Source: Lepus europaeus (lineage: Eukaryota; Chordata; Mammalia; Lagomorpha; Leporidae). From it: a stretch of DNA of 64,000 nucleotides. The notes under the pieces are model-generated. The model searched no databases. It was not told the DNA's origin and saw only the letters and a list, made by a program, of their open reading frames with translations. The stretch is taken from assembly GCF_033115175.1 (NCBI RefSeq), contig NC_084836.1, positions 70,975,297-71,039,296 on the forward strand, read 5' to 3'. A program made the position numbers and the translations under genes. This document shows positions 21,826 to 35,990 of the stretch, piece after piece (within the stretch, counting starts at the first letter, position 1; each line of letters starts with the position of its first letter).

Positions 21826-22161
21826 TGGGACTGGTGTTGTGGCACAATGGCTTATGCAGGCACAATCGCCTGCAAAGCCAGCATCCTGTATGTGTGTCAG
21901 TTCTAATCTCAGCCACTCTGCTTCTGATCCAACTCCCTGCTAATACACCTGGAAAAGCAGTGAAAGATGGTCAGGTCCTTGGGCCCCTGCCACCCACATA
22001 GGAGACCCAGATGAAGCTCCTAGCTCTGGTTTTCCCTCAGCTATTGCTGTCATTTGGGGAGTGAACCAGCCAATGGGACGATCTTCCTCTCTCTGTCTCT
22101 CCTTCTCTCTCTGGAACTCTGCCTTTCAAATAAACAAATAAATCTTTAAAAAAAAAAAAAG
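21826..22161 (+). mobile_element. C-type SINE, last of a serial array
   Basis: Forward copy starting TTTGGGACTGGTGTTGTGG, inserted just after the tail of the preceding SINE. It ends AAACAAATAAATC plus poly(A). Confidence 0.92.
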
Positions 22162-23036
22162 TGGTTCAGGAAATGATTGAACATCAAAGTATTCTAACAC
22201 CAGAGACACATTTTCAGAATTACAGAATATAGATACCTATCATGCTGTTGTATGTCTTACTTCTGGAATAGAAAGTCAGTAATATGTATCTCTGCTATAC
22301 ACTGAGTCTTTCCCAACATACATGAAACTCAACCAGAATGACCACAGATAATTCTTACCATGGTTATCCAGGAAAAAACTAGTATGTAGTAATATTGCAC
22401 TGTGTTGCCCAAAGTTTGAGGGAAAGCGTGTTACATTTTAAATAAAATTCTGGATTCCAGAGAGAGGGTCATATTCTTACCTAACTTGTTAGCACTGGAG
22501 TGTGTCCCGGGTGACTTCAGTGGTTAGTCTTTCGAGGCCACCCACGATGAGAGCAAATTTCCTTAATGTTGTAATCACTGTAACATTGCTGGATCCTAAA
22601 ATAAAGACCAGCATAAATTCAGTGTGGCGGCATAATCAGACCCACCTCCTTGTTGAATTTAGACTTTGAGGTGTACTTTGCAAGAGAACTTAAGGGAAAT
22701 CTAGTTGTTTGAATACAGCCATGGACATTCAAACATACGCCATTTAGGCAGGGTGACACGCAGGTATGGGCACGCCGTGAAAGGGGCAGAGGTAGTGACA
22801 TGGTGTGAGACTGGACACACTGAGCAGAAAAAAAGTGGGGACTGTGACTTCATGGCACCTGGAAAACCACACAGCCAGCTTCGCCTTTGCATCAAGCAGC
22901 TCCTGTGTGGCCTCTGTCCTCTAGCTCTCAACACATTGTATTGCATTTTGAACTCCACCTGGGCAAGAAACATTTCCTACTGTCTTTTATTCCAAGCCCT
23001 TGTTATGTGCTGATTTCCTTGTTGTAAAATCCAAAG
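22162..23036. other. Unassigned single-copy DNA
   Basis: About 875 bases without SINEs. An open frame at 22,705-23,013 has no recognised domain and no splice or promoter context. I see no gene. Confidence 0.4.
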
Positions 23037-23269
23037 AGGGGCCATAGCTGTAGGGTAGCAGTGCTAGCATCCCATTTGGGCACCTGTCCTGGCTGCTCCA
23101 TTTCCAATCCAGCTCTCTGCTGTGGCCCAAGAAAGCAAAGGAAGATGGCCCAAGTCCTTGGGCCCCTGCACCCATGTGGGAGACCTGGAAGAAGCTCCTG
23201 GCTCCTGGCTTCAGATTGGTGCAGCTCTGGCCGTTGTGGCCATTTAGGGAGTGAACCAGCAGATGGAAG

Positions 23270-23313
<44 letters not shown>

Positions 23314-23368
23314 CTTTCTTTTTCTGTGTAACTCTGACTTTCAAATAAATAAATAAATCTTAAAAAGA
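23037..23368 (+). mobile_element. C-type SINE with (TC)n expansion
   Basis: Forward copy. The head is shortened (GTAGGGTAGCAGTGCTAGC), with a CT run of about 38 bases at 23,270-23,307 and tail AAATAAATAAATAAATC. Confidence 0.92.
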
Positions 23369-23459
23369 AAACACTTTAAAAAAATCCAGTGAGTACTCTT
23401 TCGTCTTTACTTAACAATTTCTCTACAGTATTTTATATTCCTTAGAGCCTTCTTTATTA

Positions 23460-23722
23460 ATTTTTTTTTTTTTTGAGAGGCCAAGAGAGAAAGAGACAGT
23501 GTTGTTTCATTCTCCAAATGCCTGCAATGGCCAAGGGCCAAAGCTAGGAGCTGGGAACTCAAACCAGGTTTTCTACATGGGTAGCAGGAACCCAATCATT
23601 TGCTCTGTCACTTGCTGCCTCCCAAGGTCTGCATTAGCAGAAAATTGAGTCAGGAGCAGGAAGCGGGAGTCAAGTCCACACTCCAGTGTGGGCTGTGGGC
23701 ATTACAGCTTAGGCCACCCCTC
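23460..23722 (-). mobile_element. Old C-type SINE
   Basis: Reverse copy, strongly diverged: poly(T), GAGAGGCCAAGAGAGAAAG, CATTCTCCAAATGCCTGC, and an inverted head ending GCTTAGGCCACCCC. Confidence 0.75.
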
Positions 23723-24404
23723 AGTACTCTCTTGACATTCTTTCCTTTGTTTATAAATGTCAAGGTCATCTCCTTGAACTTCTCCTTCTTCTGGACACTA
23801 CTTCTATCCTCTTCTGACACTTGTTTCTCTGGTGGTCTTTTACTGTTGTTCATTTATTAAATCTATTCCCAAACCTGGTAAGTCAACCTCCTAAATTTCC
23901 TCTTCTGTGGCATCACTTGAAATTCTGTGTCACACTGGAGAATTCTAGTCTCCTAACATCCCACTGGCATTAGAACCATACTGTTAGACTTCAAGTGTAG
24001 GTCTCTGCCTCTGTCCCAGCGCCAACTTGAGATTCCCAGTGGCCACCAAGACTTTTGCTCTCAATCCCTCCATCACTTCAAATGGTTTAACACTCAATGT
24101 ATAGCTCACGTCGACTCAACTTTCCTGCCCTTAACACCCTCCTCCCAACACACAGACAGACACACATTTCCTGCTCAGACTCACATCTCTTTTCAGCTTC
24201 CCTATTTCTGTCAATAGCACCACCACCAGTTCATTCTCTTAGGCCTGTAGGCTAATGATTTTAGAGTTAATTTTGACTCCTTCCTTTCTTCTACCATGTG
24301 TCCAACCAAACACGCCAAGACTCTTTCTTTGAATGGTCTCTTCCATTATCTCTTTCTATCCATTTCACTGTTGATTATGAAGGTCTGAGACCTTCAGCTT
24401 AGAT
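23723..24404. other. Unassigned, pyrimidine-rich DNA
   Basis: About 680 bases of TC-rich sequence with several phrases resembling old LINE remnants (CTTCCTTTCTTCTACCATGT, TTAGATTATTGCAAT). No family could be assigned with confidence and no gene is seen. Confidence 0.4.
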
Positions 24405-24540
24405 TATTGCAATATTTGGGTCCTGCCACTCACATGGGAGAGGAGACCCTGGCTCAGTCTCCCTCCCGCCCACCATTGAAGGCATTTGGGCAGTGAACCA
24501 GCCGATGTCTCTATCTCCCCGCCTTTCAAATACATAAACC
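24405..24540 (+). mobile_element. C-type SINE 3' fragment
   Basis: Forward fragment: GGGTCCTGCCACTCACATGG, GCATTTGGGCAGTGAACCAG and CCTTTCAAATACATAAAC. Confidence 0.75.
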
Positions 24541-24877
24541 TTGGGAGGAAAATTATTTCTGGGAGATTTAATAACAAACAGGAGGGACTTTAGTTTCAAG
24601 GAGTGATAGGAGCAGAACCCAGACTGGAATGGATTTAGAAGCAAAAGAGGAGGAAGAAGTAGAAAAGTGTTAGAGAGCTCTCTTATTTCCTATGTAAGTT
24701 ATGATATGTGGGGTCATGCAACAGATTCAGTGAGGTCCCTCTCCATTCACCAAACACATGCTAGTTTCAAACCTACACATATGTGCATGTTTTAACATCT
24801 CAGTTAGATTGGAAGATTTCAGAGAAAAGAGAATTCCCCACTACCAGGGATGGTCCAGGGCTCACTTACAGACACAG
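24541..24877. other. Unassigned intergenic DNA
   Basis: About 340 bases of mixed AT-rich sequence between two SINEs. Nothing is recognised. Confidence 0.4.
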
Positions 24878-24890
24878 AGTAAATGCTTTT

Positions 24891-25243
24891 TTTTTTTTTT
24901 TTCTTAAGAGAGATTTATTTATTTATTTGAAAGTCATAGTTACACAGAGAGAGAAGGAGAGGCAGAGAGAATCAGAGAAAAAGGTCTTCCATCCAATGGT
25001 TCACTCTCCAACTGACTGCAACGGCCGGAGCAGTGCTGATCCGAAGGCAGGAACCAGGAGCTTCCTCTAGGTCTCCCATGCGGGTGCAGGGGCCCAAGGA
25101 ATTGGGCCATTTTCTACTGCATTCTCAGGCCACAGCAGAGAGCTGGATCAGCAGTGGAGCAGCTGAGACTCAAACTGGCACCCATACGGGATGCCAGCAC
25201 TTCAGGCAGCGGCTTTAACCTCTATGCCACAGCGCTGGCCCCA
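24891..25243 (-). mobile_element. C-type SINE with target duplication
   Basis: Reverse full-length copy with poly(T) and AGAGATTTATTTATTTATTTG, ending CACAGCGCTGGCCCC. AGTAAATGCTTTT at 24,878-24,890 and 25,244-25,256 is a perfect 13-base duplication. Confidence 0.95.
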
Positions 25244-25267
25244 AGTAAATGCTTTTTAAATATAAAT

Positions 25268-25570
25268 GGTGGTGCCAGCGCTGTGGCATACTGGGTAAAG
25301 CCGCTGCCTGCAGTGCCGGCATCCCATATGGGCGCCGGTTCAAGACCTGGCTCCCCCTCTTCTGATCCAGCTCTCTGCTATGGCCTGGGAGAGCAGTGGA
25401 GGATGACCCAAGTCCTTGGGCCCCTGCAAACATGTGGGAGACCCAGAGGAGGCTCCTGGCTCCTGGCTTCGGACTGGCACAGCTCCACCATTGCGGCCTT
25501 CTGGGAAGTGAACCAGCAGATGGAAGACATCTGTCTCTCTCCTTCTCCCTCTCAAATAAATAAATTAATT
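25268..25570 (+). mobile_element. C-type SINE
   Basis: Forward copy starting GGTGGTGCCAGCGCTGTGGC and ending CAAATAAATAAATTAATT. A short L2/MIR-like phrase (CACTGTATGCCAGGCACTTTG) lies downstream near 25,665. Confidence 0.92.
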
Positions 25571-25707
25571 AAAATATATATATGGTAAATTACTTTGTTG
25601 TTAAATACTTTTAGATTAGCATAGAGAGCTGTTCATTTAATTTCACAAGCATGTATTACTATCCACTGTATGCCAGGCACTTTGCAAGCAACTAGGACTC
25701 AACTTGC

Positions 25708-25985
25708 TTTTTTTTTTTTTTTTTTTGACAGGCAGAGTGGACAGTGAGAGAGAGAGAGAAAGGTCTTCCTTTTGCCATTGGTTCACCCTCCAATGGCTGC
25801 TGCGGCCAGCGCACCAGGAGCTAGGTGCTTCTCCTGGTCTCCCATGCGGGTGCAGGGCCCAAGCACTTGGGCCATCCTCCACTGCACTCCTGGACCATAG
25901 CAGAGAGCTGGCCTGGAAGAGGGGCAACCAGGACAGAATCCGGTGTGCCGGCGCCGCAAGGCGGAGGATTAGCCTATTGAGCCGC
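25708..25985 (-). mobile_element. C-type SINE, young, internally shortened
   Basis: Reverse copy with a 20-base poly(T) and GACAGGCAGAGTGGACAG. The segment between GACAGAATCCGG and TGTGCCGGCGCCGC is deleted. The target duplication is CTCAACTTGC (25,698-25,707 and 25,986-25,995). Confidence 0.95.
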
Positions 25986-26070
25986 CTCAACTTGCATTTT
26001 AACAAAGGAGAGTATAGACAGGCGAAGAAATCATCAGAATTCTGTAAGTATTATGAAAGAGAAATGTTTC

Positions 26071-26420
26071 GGCCGGCGCCGTGGCTCAACAGGCTAATCC
26101 TCCGCCTTGCGGCGCCGGCACACCGGGTTCTAGTCCCGCTCGGGGCACTGATCCTGTCCCGGTTGCCCCTCTTCCAGGCCAGCTCTCTGCTGTGGCCAGG
26201 GAGTGCAGTGGAGGATGGCCCAAGTGCTTGGGCCCTGCACCCCATGGGAGGACAGGAAAAGCACCTGGCTCCTGCCATCGGATCAGCGCGGTGCGCCGGC
26301 CGCAGCGCGCTACCGCGGCGGCCATTGGAGGGTGAACCAACGGCAAAAGGAAGACCTTTCTCTCTGTCTCTCTCTCTCACTGTCCACTCTGTCTGTCAAA
26401 AATAAAAAAAATAAAAAAAA
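26071..26420 (+). mobile_element. Young C-type SINE with perfect 16-base duplication
   Basis: Forward full-length copy starting GGCCGGCGCCGTGGCTCAAC. GAAAGAGAAATGTTTC flanks it exactly (26,055-26,070 and 26,421-26,436). The intact head, G+C-rich CGCCGGCCGCAGCGCGC stretch and perfect duplication mark a recent insertion. Confidence 0.97.
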
Positions 26421-26506
26421 GAAAGAGAAATGTTTCATGCTATTACTCTGTAAAAGAATGATCATTAGCAAAATATTAAACATGCATAATGATACTGGAA
26501 AAACTG

Positions 26507-26812
26507 GTGCGGCTGGTGTTGCGGCTGAATATGTTCAGCAGCTGCCTATGATGCCAGCACTCCATATGGGTGCAGGTTCAAGTCCTGGCTGCTCCACTTC
26601 CTATCCAGCTCCCTGCTAATGTGTCTAGGAAAGCAGTGGAAGATGGCCCACGTGCTTGGATCCCTGCCACCCACATGGGAGACCCGGAAGAAGTTCCTGG
26701 CTCCTGGTTTTGGCCTGGCTGAGCCCTATATGTTGTGATCACTTGTAAAGTGAACCAGAGGATGGCAGCTATCTGTCTCTCCCTCCCTCTGTGCAACTAT
26801 TTCAAATAAAAA
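26507..26812 (+). mobile_element. C-type SINE, diverged
   Basis: Forward copy starting TGCGGCTGGTGTTGCGGC. It has a short tail, TTTCAAATAAAAAAGG. Confidence 0.87.
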
Positions 26813-26994
26813 AGGAGAGAAAGGGGATGAGACTACTGGATAACACATACAGGGCCCCAAATGTTTCAGGAATCATTCTGATTTTACTGAGTCGTTAATA
26901 CCATAAATCAAAACTCTGCCACCTCCTACTTTTGAATAATCCTACCCAGGCTGGGGTAAGCAAGTTTAGTATAGTGTTTAAGATGCCACTTGGG

Positions 26995-27341
26995 TTGGCT
27001 GGCATTGTGGCTCAACAGGCTAATCCTTCGCCTTGCGGCGCCGGCACACCGGGTTCTAGTCCCAGTCGGGGCACTGGATTCTGTCCCGGTTGCCCCTCTT
27101 CCAGGCCAGCTCTCTGCTGTGGCCAGGGAGTGCAGTGGAGGATGGCCCAAGTGTTTGGGCCCTGCACCCCATGGGAGACCAGGAGAAGCACCTGGCTCCT
27201 GCCTTCAGATCAGTGCGGTGTGCCGGCAGCAGCACACCGGCAGTGGCGGCCATTGGAGAGTGAACCAACGGCAAAAGGAAGACCTTTCTGTCTCTCTCTC
27301 TCACTGTCTACTCTGCCTGTCAAAAAAAAAAAAAAAAAAAG
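26995..27341 (+). mobile_element. Young C-type SINE nested in an old SINE
   Basis: Forward copy with an 18-base poly(A). GATGCCACTTGGG (26,982-26,994 and 27,342-27,354) is a perfect 13-base target duplication. Confidence 0.96.
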
Positions 27342-27434
27342 GATGCCACTTGGGAAGCTCCCATCCCATGTCAGACTACCTGGGTTTGAGTCCCAGCTCC
27401 TTTTCCAATTCAGCTTCTTACTAATGTACATTCT

Positions 27435-27775
27435 TTTTTGAAGGCAGAGTCACAGAGAGAGAAGGGGAGAGGGAGAGGGAGAGAGAAGGGGAGAGGGAGA
27501 TGGAGAGGGAGAGATCTTCCACCTGCTGGTTCACTCTCTAAGTGGTCACAATGGCTGGAGTTGGCCCAGGCAGAAGCCAGGATCCAGGAGCTTCATCCAG
27601 GTTTCCCATGTGGGTGCAGGGGCCCAAGCACTTGGGCCATCCTCTGCTGCCTTCCCAAGTGCACTAGCAGGGAGCTGGATCAGAAGTGGAGCAGCTAGGG
27701 CTCGAAAAAACATCCATATGGGATTTCAGCAATGTAGGCGGTGGTTTTACCCACCATGCCACAATGCTGCCCCAT
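27435..27775 (-). mobile_element. C-type SINE nested in an old SINE, with GGGAGA expansion
   Basis: Reverse copy flanked by TAATGTACATTCT (27,422-27,434 and 27,776-27,788). Its GA tract has become an irregular GGGAGA/GGGGAGA purine run at about 27,455-27,513. Confidence 0.95.
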
Positions 27776-28042
27776 TAATGTACATTCTGGGAGGCATCTC
27801 TGCCACCCATGTAAGAAACCCAGATTGAGCATCTGGTTCCTGAGTCCCAGCACTCATGTGGGAGACCTGGATGAAGCTCTTCCTCCTGATTTCAGCCTTG
27901 CTGAGCTCGGGCCATTGAGGCCATTTGGGGACTGAACCAGCAGATGGAAGATCTCTCGTCTCTCGTCTCTCTCTCTCTCTCTCAATCTCTCTCTCTCTCA
28001 CTTTGTAACTCTGCCTTTCAAACAAATACATCTTTCAAAAAT

Positions 28043-30149
28043 TAGCAGTAAAAATAGGAAGTAAATTAGTAAGAAAGTATTTTTTTTTTTTTGCTTTCCA
28101 TAGTTCGAATGCTTTTAAATTAGATAATGAAGAAACAAAAAGAACAGAGTGGTTATTTTCTCTGATCTCCCGCTTATATATTTAAGATTGTCAAATACAC
28201 TATTGCTGACCTAGATCTTATTGTTACTTCTGCCCAAGAGGAGGGAGAAAGACCTTCATTTACATAAAGAACAGAATGGCTCTGAGATAGGGTTACAAAG
28301 AATCAATACCATGAGCCCTCCTCTCTTTTAGTTAAGTCTCTGTAAAACACAAAAAGGACTGAAATTATTGGGGCGATGAAAATTTTCTTAATTCATTTTT
28401 TCTACTGTAAGGAAAATAGAAATTCAAGACTATTGTTCATTCTAAAAAGAAGACTTCTATACTTACTATATACAGTCTAGCAATGTTTTATTTCCTTTGT
28501 TATTAAAATGGTTTAAGCATTTTAAATGAGCTATTAATCTTTATGCTCTCTAGGCCATTTACTTTTTTTCTTTGTTAAACATACTTCTGGGTTCAGAAAG
28601 AAGTATTCAAGTCATCCTCAATCCTTCTGTCTCTTTACTGAAATATACTTTTATTGGCTAAAAGGATTGCAACAAGGTGATGTTGACTACTTTTACAATG
28701 AAATATGCAAGCAGTAGATAAAATGGCTTGTGTGTTAGGCTTCATTTTTTTCTAGAGAAGAGAACTTACTGATGCAAATCTGTGCAAGCAAAGCAGAGGT
28801 GTGGCTAGCGCAGTCCACAGCCGCCATTGTCACCCCACAACCTGCAGTGCCTCCCACGCCCTGCTCTGCCCACCAGCCTGAAGCAGTGACTGGGCTCCAC
28901 AGGGTGCTAGTAGTATTGCAGCCCCCAAAAATCAGTTGCTGGAAATTGAAAGGAAAAATAAAAGTTTCTGTTTTTGATAGTCAAACAAATCTCTTTACCT
29001 CTGAAATGTCATCCACAATGGCAAGAGGCGCACAGCCGGGAGACCTATTCTGCACAGCCCATCCTTGATGAGAATGGAGCCGTTCTGAGCAGCAAACCAT
29101 TTCCTAGGGGGGGAAGCAAAGCCTTTTTTGTCCCCAAGAGGCCTCTGGGCAGCCACCAGTCTCCAGCTGAATAGCAGCGGTGTGAGACGGGCTAAGGTTC
29201 CCACAGTTAGGAGTGTGTGGACCCCATTCATGTAAGCACTATATAAAAATGGACTGCGGTTGAGCTGAGACTGCAGAGTTGTCTGCAGATGGAGGCAACA
29301 AAACAAAGTGGTCCTCTTTTTGCATCCTACATCTCCCTTGTCTTTTTAATTTAGTGTCTTGGTTACTCTTTTTTGTTTGTAACTTTCCTGAAAGGCGAGC
29401 AATGCAGAAATATAGTTGCATACACAAGGGATACCGGTTTCTGCAGTCAATTCTTTCTCCTTGAGTTTTCCCAATTCTGTATTGGGAACGATGATTCATT
29501 TCTTCATCTCACAAAATATATTACAGAGACTTTTGGCAAATGAGTATCTCTCATCAGCTAACCCTCAAGTGTCCATTAGCTCTTACCGACTGCAATGCTA
29601 GAACCTTTTGTGTTCTTTTATGCGGTATGGCTATGCCTCCCATCACCCACTTTTTTGTTGAGCTATTTGGGTGTCTGCGCCCAAAAGAAGATATGAAAAT
29701 ACATTAATTGCAGAGCCATTTTATTTTTGGATGACTGTATTACCGGGTCCTTTTCTAATCAAAATAAGAGAGAAAGAGAAAGCATATTTACTCAAACCAT
29801 TTTGAGTATCGCTCCCGTCTTCCCCACTTTATTTTTAAAGCAATTCGAGATGCTGGTTCGTAACCAAATGTAGCTCAATGTACTGTGAGGGGGCGGTTCT
29901 TCACGAAGATTCCATCTCAACACAAATGCTACGATTGAAACCGCACCTAGGTGATTTTAGCTGCAGGTTGAGACTGAAGCAATAGAAAAACGATCTAGCC
30001 GCAGTCCTCTTTCTTCCCTTCCGCCCCTCCCGAGAGCCCCACCCCGTAATGGATGCTGGGCTGCCGGCTTTGGCTCGGTCTCTTTGTCTGAAGGATGCAG
30101 TCTATGGATACTGGGGGAAAACGGGTGGGGGAGCGATTACCTCATCCCA
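28043..30149. promoter_or_regulatory. SINE-free 5' flank of TUBA1A
   Basis: Over 2 kb immediately upstream of the tubulin promoter with no C-type SINE, in a window where one occurs about every 600 bases. It is AT-rich at the left. A perfect inverted repeat TTCCCAAT/ATTGGGAA with a five-base loop (29,468-29,488) places two CCAAT boxes back to back. In rat, about 1.1 kb of upstream DNA of the orthologous alpha-1 tubulin gene drives neuronal expression. That the same holds here is inference. Confidence 0.5.
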
Positions 30150-30160
30150 TGTCGCCTGCA

Positions 30161-30368
30161 CCAATCAGCACTCTTCTGCCGCGGCTTCTCCGGGCAGAGA
30201 GAGGGGTCTGGACCAACAGGAAGAGGCCCCGGCCCATCCCCATGGCGACCGGGCTGTATATAGGCGGCCGCCACCGCCCGTGCCGCAGGTTCTCTTACAT
30301 CGACCGCCTAAGAGTCGCGCTGTAAGAAGCAGCAGCCTCCCTCTCGGCCTCCGCGCGCAGCAGCAACC
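30161..30368 (+). promoter_or_regulatory. TUBA1A: TUBA1A core promoter and 5' leader
   Basis: A CCAAT box lies at 30,161-30,165 (CACCAATCAGC) and a TATA box at 30,257-30,263 (TATATAG). TATA spacing predicts transcription start near 30,287-30,292, giving an untranslated leader of about 80 bases. The leader contains CCGCCTAAGAGTCGCGCTG, a phrase I recall from the human TUBA1A 5' UTR. ACC precedes the ATG, a good initiation context. Confidence 0.8.
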
Positions 30369-33896
<3,528 letters not shown>

Positions 33897-34125
33897 AAAT
33901 GTCGCAAAGGTGCTGCTTTTACAGGGAAGCTTTTTCTGTTTTAAACAGTGGAAACTTGGGGTCTGATCAGTTAATTTGTATGCAGCAGCATATGCTCTCA
34001 TATACAATTACTGAGTTATGCTTTGAAACATGAATGCTTTGTCGGGGACCCAAGCGGTTCATTTCTCTGATGGGTTTTGAATAAAGTATTCCCTGTCTTA
34101 AATAAATTCAGTGTTGTGTTTTTTA
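33897..34125 (+). promoter_or_regulatory. TUBA1A: TUBA1A 3' UTR with two poly(A) signals
   Basis: AATAAA at 34,080-34,085 and again at 34,101-34,106, followed by a GT/T-rich GTGTTGTGTTTTTTATTTG element. The 3' UTR is therefore about 200 bases, with cleavage expected near 34,100-34,125. Confidence 0.88.
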
Positions 34126-34212
34126 TTTGAGTGACTGGAAACTTCTATATATTCAGTACATTAAGAATTACCATTGCCTGTGGTCCATACACAAACAAAT
34201 GACTTTAGAACT

Positions 34213-34475
34213 CTGGTATTTTGGTTAAGCTGCTGCTTGCAATGCTGGCATCCCATCTGTGCTGCTTCCAATCCAGCCTCCTGCTAATGCATTTGGGAAG
34301 GCTGTGGATGATGAGGGCTCAAGTGCTTATGCCACTGCCACCTGTGTGGAGATCTAGATGGGAGTTCCTGGCTCCTGGCTGTTGTACATATTTGAGGAGT
34401 GAACCAGTGGATGGACTTCTCATCTTTCCTATCTGTCACTCTACCTTTCAAATCAATAGATCTTTTATTTAAAAA
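34213..34475 (+). mobile_element. C-type SINE, 5' truncated
   Basis: Forward copy starting GGTTAAGCTGCTGCTTGC and ending AAATCAATAGATC. It is the first SINE after the gene, about 100 bases beyond the poly(A) site. Confidence 0.88.
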
Positions 34476-34486
34476 GCCAATCCACG

Positions 34487-34852
34487 GGGGCCAGCACTGT
34501 GGCATAGTGGGTAAAGCTGCTGTCTGCAGTGCCAGCATCCCACATGGGTGCTGGTTTGAGTCCTGGCTGCTCTACTTCCGATCTAGCTCTCTGCTATGGC
34601 CTGGGAAAGCAGTGGAAGATGGCCCAAGTCCTTGGGCTCCTGCACCCACATGGGAGACCTGGAAGAAGCTCCTGGCTCCTGGCTCCTGGCTTTGCAATTG
34701 GCATAGCTCCAGCTGCTATGGCCATCTGGGGAGTGAACCTGATGGAAGATTTTCTCTCTCTCTCTCTCTCTTTCCCTCCCACCCTCCCTGCCTCCCTTCC
34801 TCCTTCCCTCTCTGTGTAGTTGACTTTCAAATAAATAAATAAATCTTTAAAA
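34487..34852 (+). mobile_element. C-type SINE
   Basis: Forward full-length copy starting CGGGGGCCAGCACTGTGGC. GGCTCCTGGCTCCTGGCTCC shows an extra repeat unit, and the CT tract has grown with CCCTCC motifs. Confidence 0.93.
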
Positions 34853-34880
34853 AAGAGAGAAAGGAAAAAAAAGCTAATCC

Positions 34881-35180
34881 AGGGGCCAGCACTGTGAAAT
34901 AGTGGGCTAAGCCTTGGCTTAGAGTGCTGGCATCCCACATGGGGGCCAATTCTAGACCAGGCTGCTCCTTTTCCCATTCAGGTCTCTATGGCCTGGGAAA
35001 GCAACAGATGATGGCTCAAGTGCTTGGGCCCCTGCATCCACGTGGGAGACCTGGAAGAAGCTCATGGCTCCCGGCTTCCGCCTGGCCCAGCCCTGGCTGT
35101 TGTTGCCATTTTGAGGGTGAACTAGTGGATGGAAGACCTCTCTGTCTTCTCTCTCTGTGCCTTTCAAAATAAATAAAATA
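34881..35180 (+). mobile_element. C-type SINE
   Basis: Forward copy starting CAGGGGCCAGCACTGTGAA. Its AAATAAATAAAATA tail runs directly into the next copy. Confidence 0.92.
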
Positions 35181-35514
35181 CGGGCTGGCGCCTTGGCTCA
35201 CTTGGCTAATGTTCCGCCTGAGGCGCCGGCATCCCATATGGGCACCAGGTTCTAGTGCCGGCTGCTCCTCTTCCAGTCCAGCTCTCTGTGTGGCCCGGGA
35301 AGGCAGTGGGGGATGGCCCAAGTACTTGGGCACCTGCACCCACGTGGGAGACCAGGAGGAAGCACCTGGCTCCTGGCTTTGGATCGGCGTAGTTCCGGCC
35401 GTAGTGGTCATTTGGGGGGTGAACCAACAGAAGGAAGACCTTTCTCTCTCTCTCTCTATCACTGTCTAATTCTATCTGTCAAATAAATAAATAAAATAAA
35501 TCTTAAAAAAAAAA
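35181..35514 (+). mobile_element. C-type SINE, intermediate subfamily
   Basis: Forward copy starting CGGGCTGGCGCCTTGGCTC. The head is of the young type (GGTTCTAGTGCCGGCTGC), but the tail is AATAAATAAAATAAATC as in older copies. It is a mosaic of the two subfamilies. Confidence 0.92.
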
Positions 35515-35559
35515 TCTAATGCACAAAAAGTAAATGGAAACTAAATTAAATGTAAGTTT

Positions 35560-35640
35560 TGAATGTACATTCCCAGCACTTAGCAAAGTGTTACAAGTTA
35601 GGTAGGTATACAATGACTGTTGGTTGAATGAGTCAAATTT
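35560..35640 (+). mobile_element. MIR/L2-like 3' fragment
   Basis: CCCAGCACTTAGCAAAGTG and GGTTGAATGAGTCAAA match the end shared by MIR and L2 (last-exon phrase TTGAATGAATGA). Confidence 0.55.
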
Positions 35641-35668
35641 AGAATAAAAGAGATAAAGGCAAAAAATT

Positions 35669-35990
35669 CAGGTGCTGATGCTGTGGTGTAGCCGGTAAAG
35701 CAGCCGCCTGCAGTGCAGCATCCCATGTGGGTACCGGTTAGAGTCCTGGCTACTCCACTTCCAAACCAGCATTCTGCTGTGGCTTGGGAAGGCAGTAGAA
35801 GATGGCCTAAGTCCTTGGGCCTCTACACACACATGGGAAACCTGGAGGAAGCTCCTGGCTCCTGGCTTCAGATTGGCCCAGCTCTGGCCATTGTGGCCAT
35901 TTGAGGAGTGAATCAGCGGGTGCAGGACCTCTCTCTCTGCCTCTCTGTAACTCTGCTTTTCAAATAAATAAATAAATCTTTAAAAATTAT
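35669..35990 (+). mobile_element. C-type SINE
   Basis: Forward full-length copy starting CAGGTGCTGATGCTGTGG and ending AAATAAATAAATAAATC. Confidence 0.93.

Larger units (their letters stand above)
26960..28042 (+). mobile_element. Old C-type SINE hosting two younger SINEs
   Basis: Outer forward element in three pieces: about 26,960-26,994 (TTTAAGATGCCACTTGGG), 27,342-27,434 and 27,776-28,042. Rejoined, they follow the old variant that reads AAGATGCCACTTGGG followed by CCCATGTCAGACTACCTGGG. The CT tract near 27,956-28,000 contains the duplicated phrase TCTCGTCTCTCGTC. Confidence 0.88.

Noticed and set aside
25704-26405. A 233-codon open frame spanning two SINEs
   Set aside because: It reads through two young C-type SINEs. 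The same peptide words (for example GCRAQALGPSSTALPGHSREL) recur at many other SINE copies in the window.
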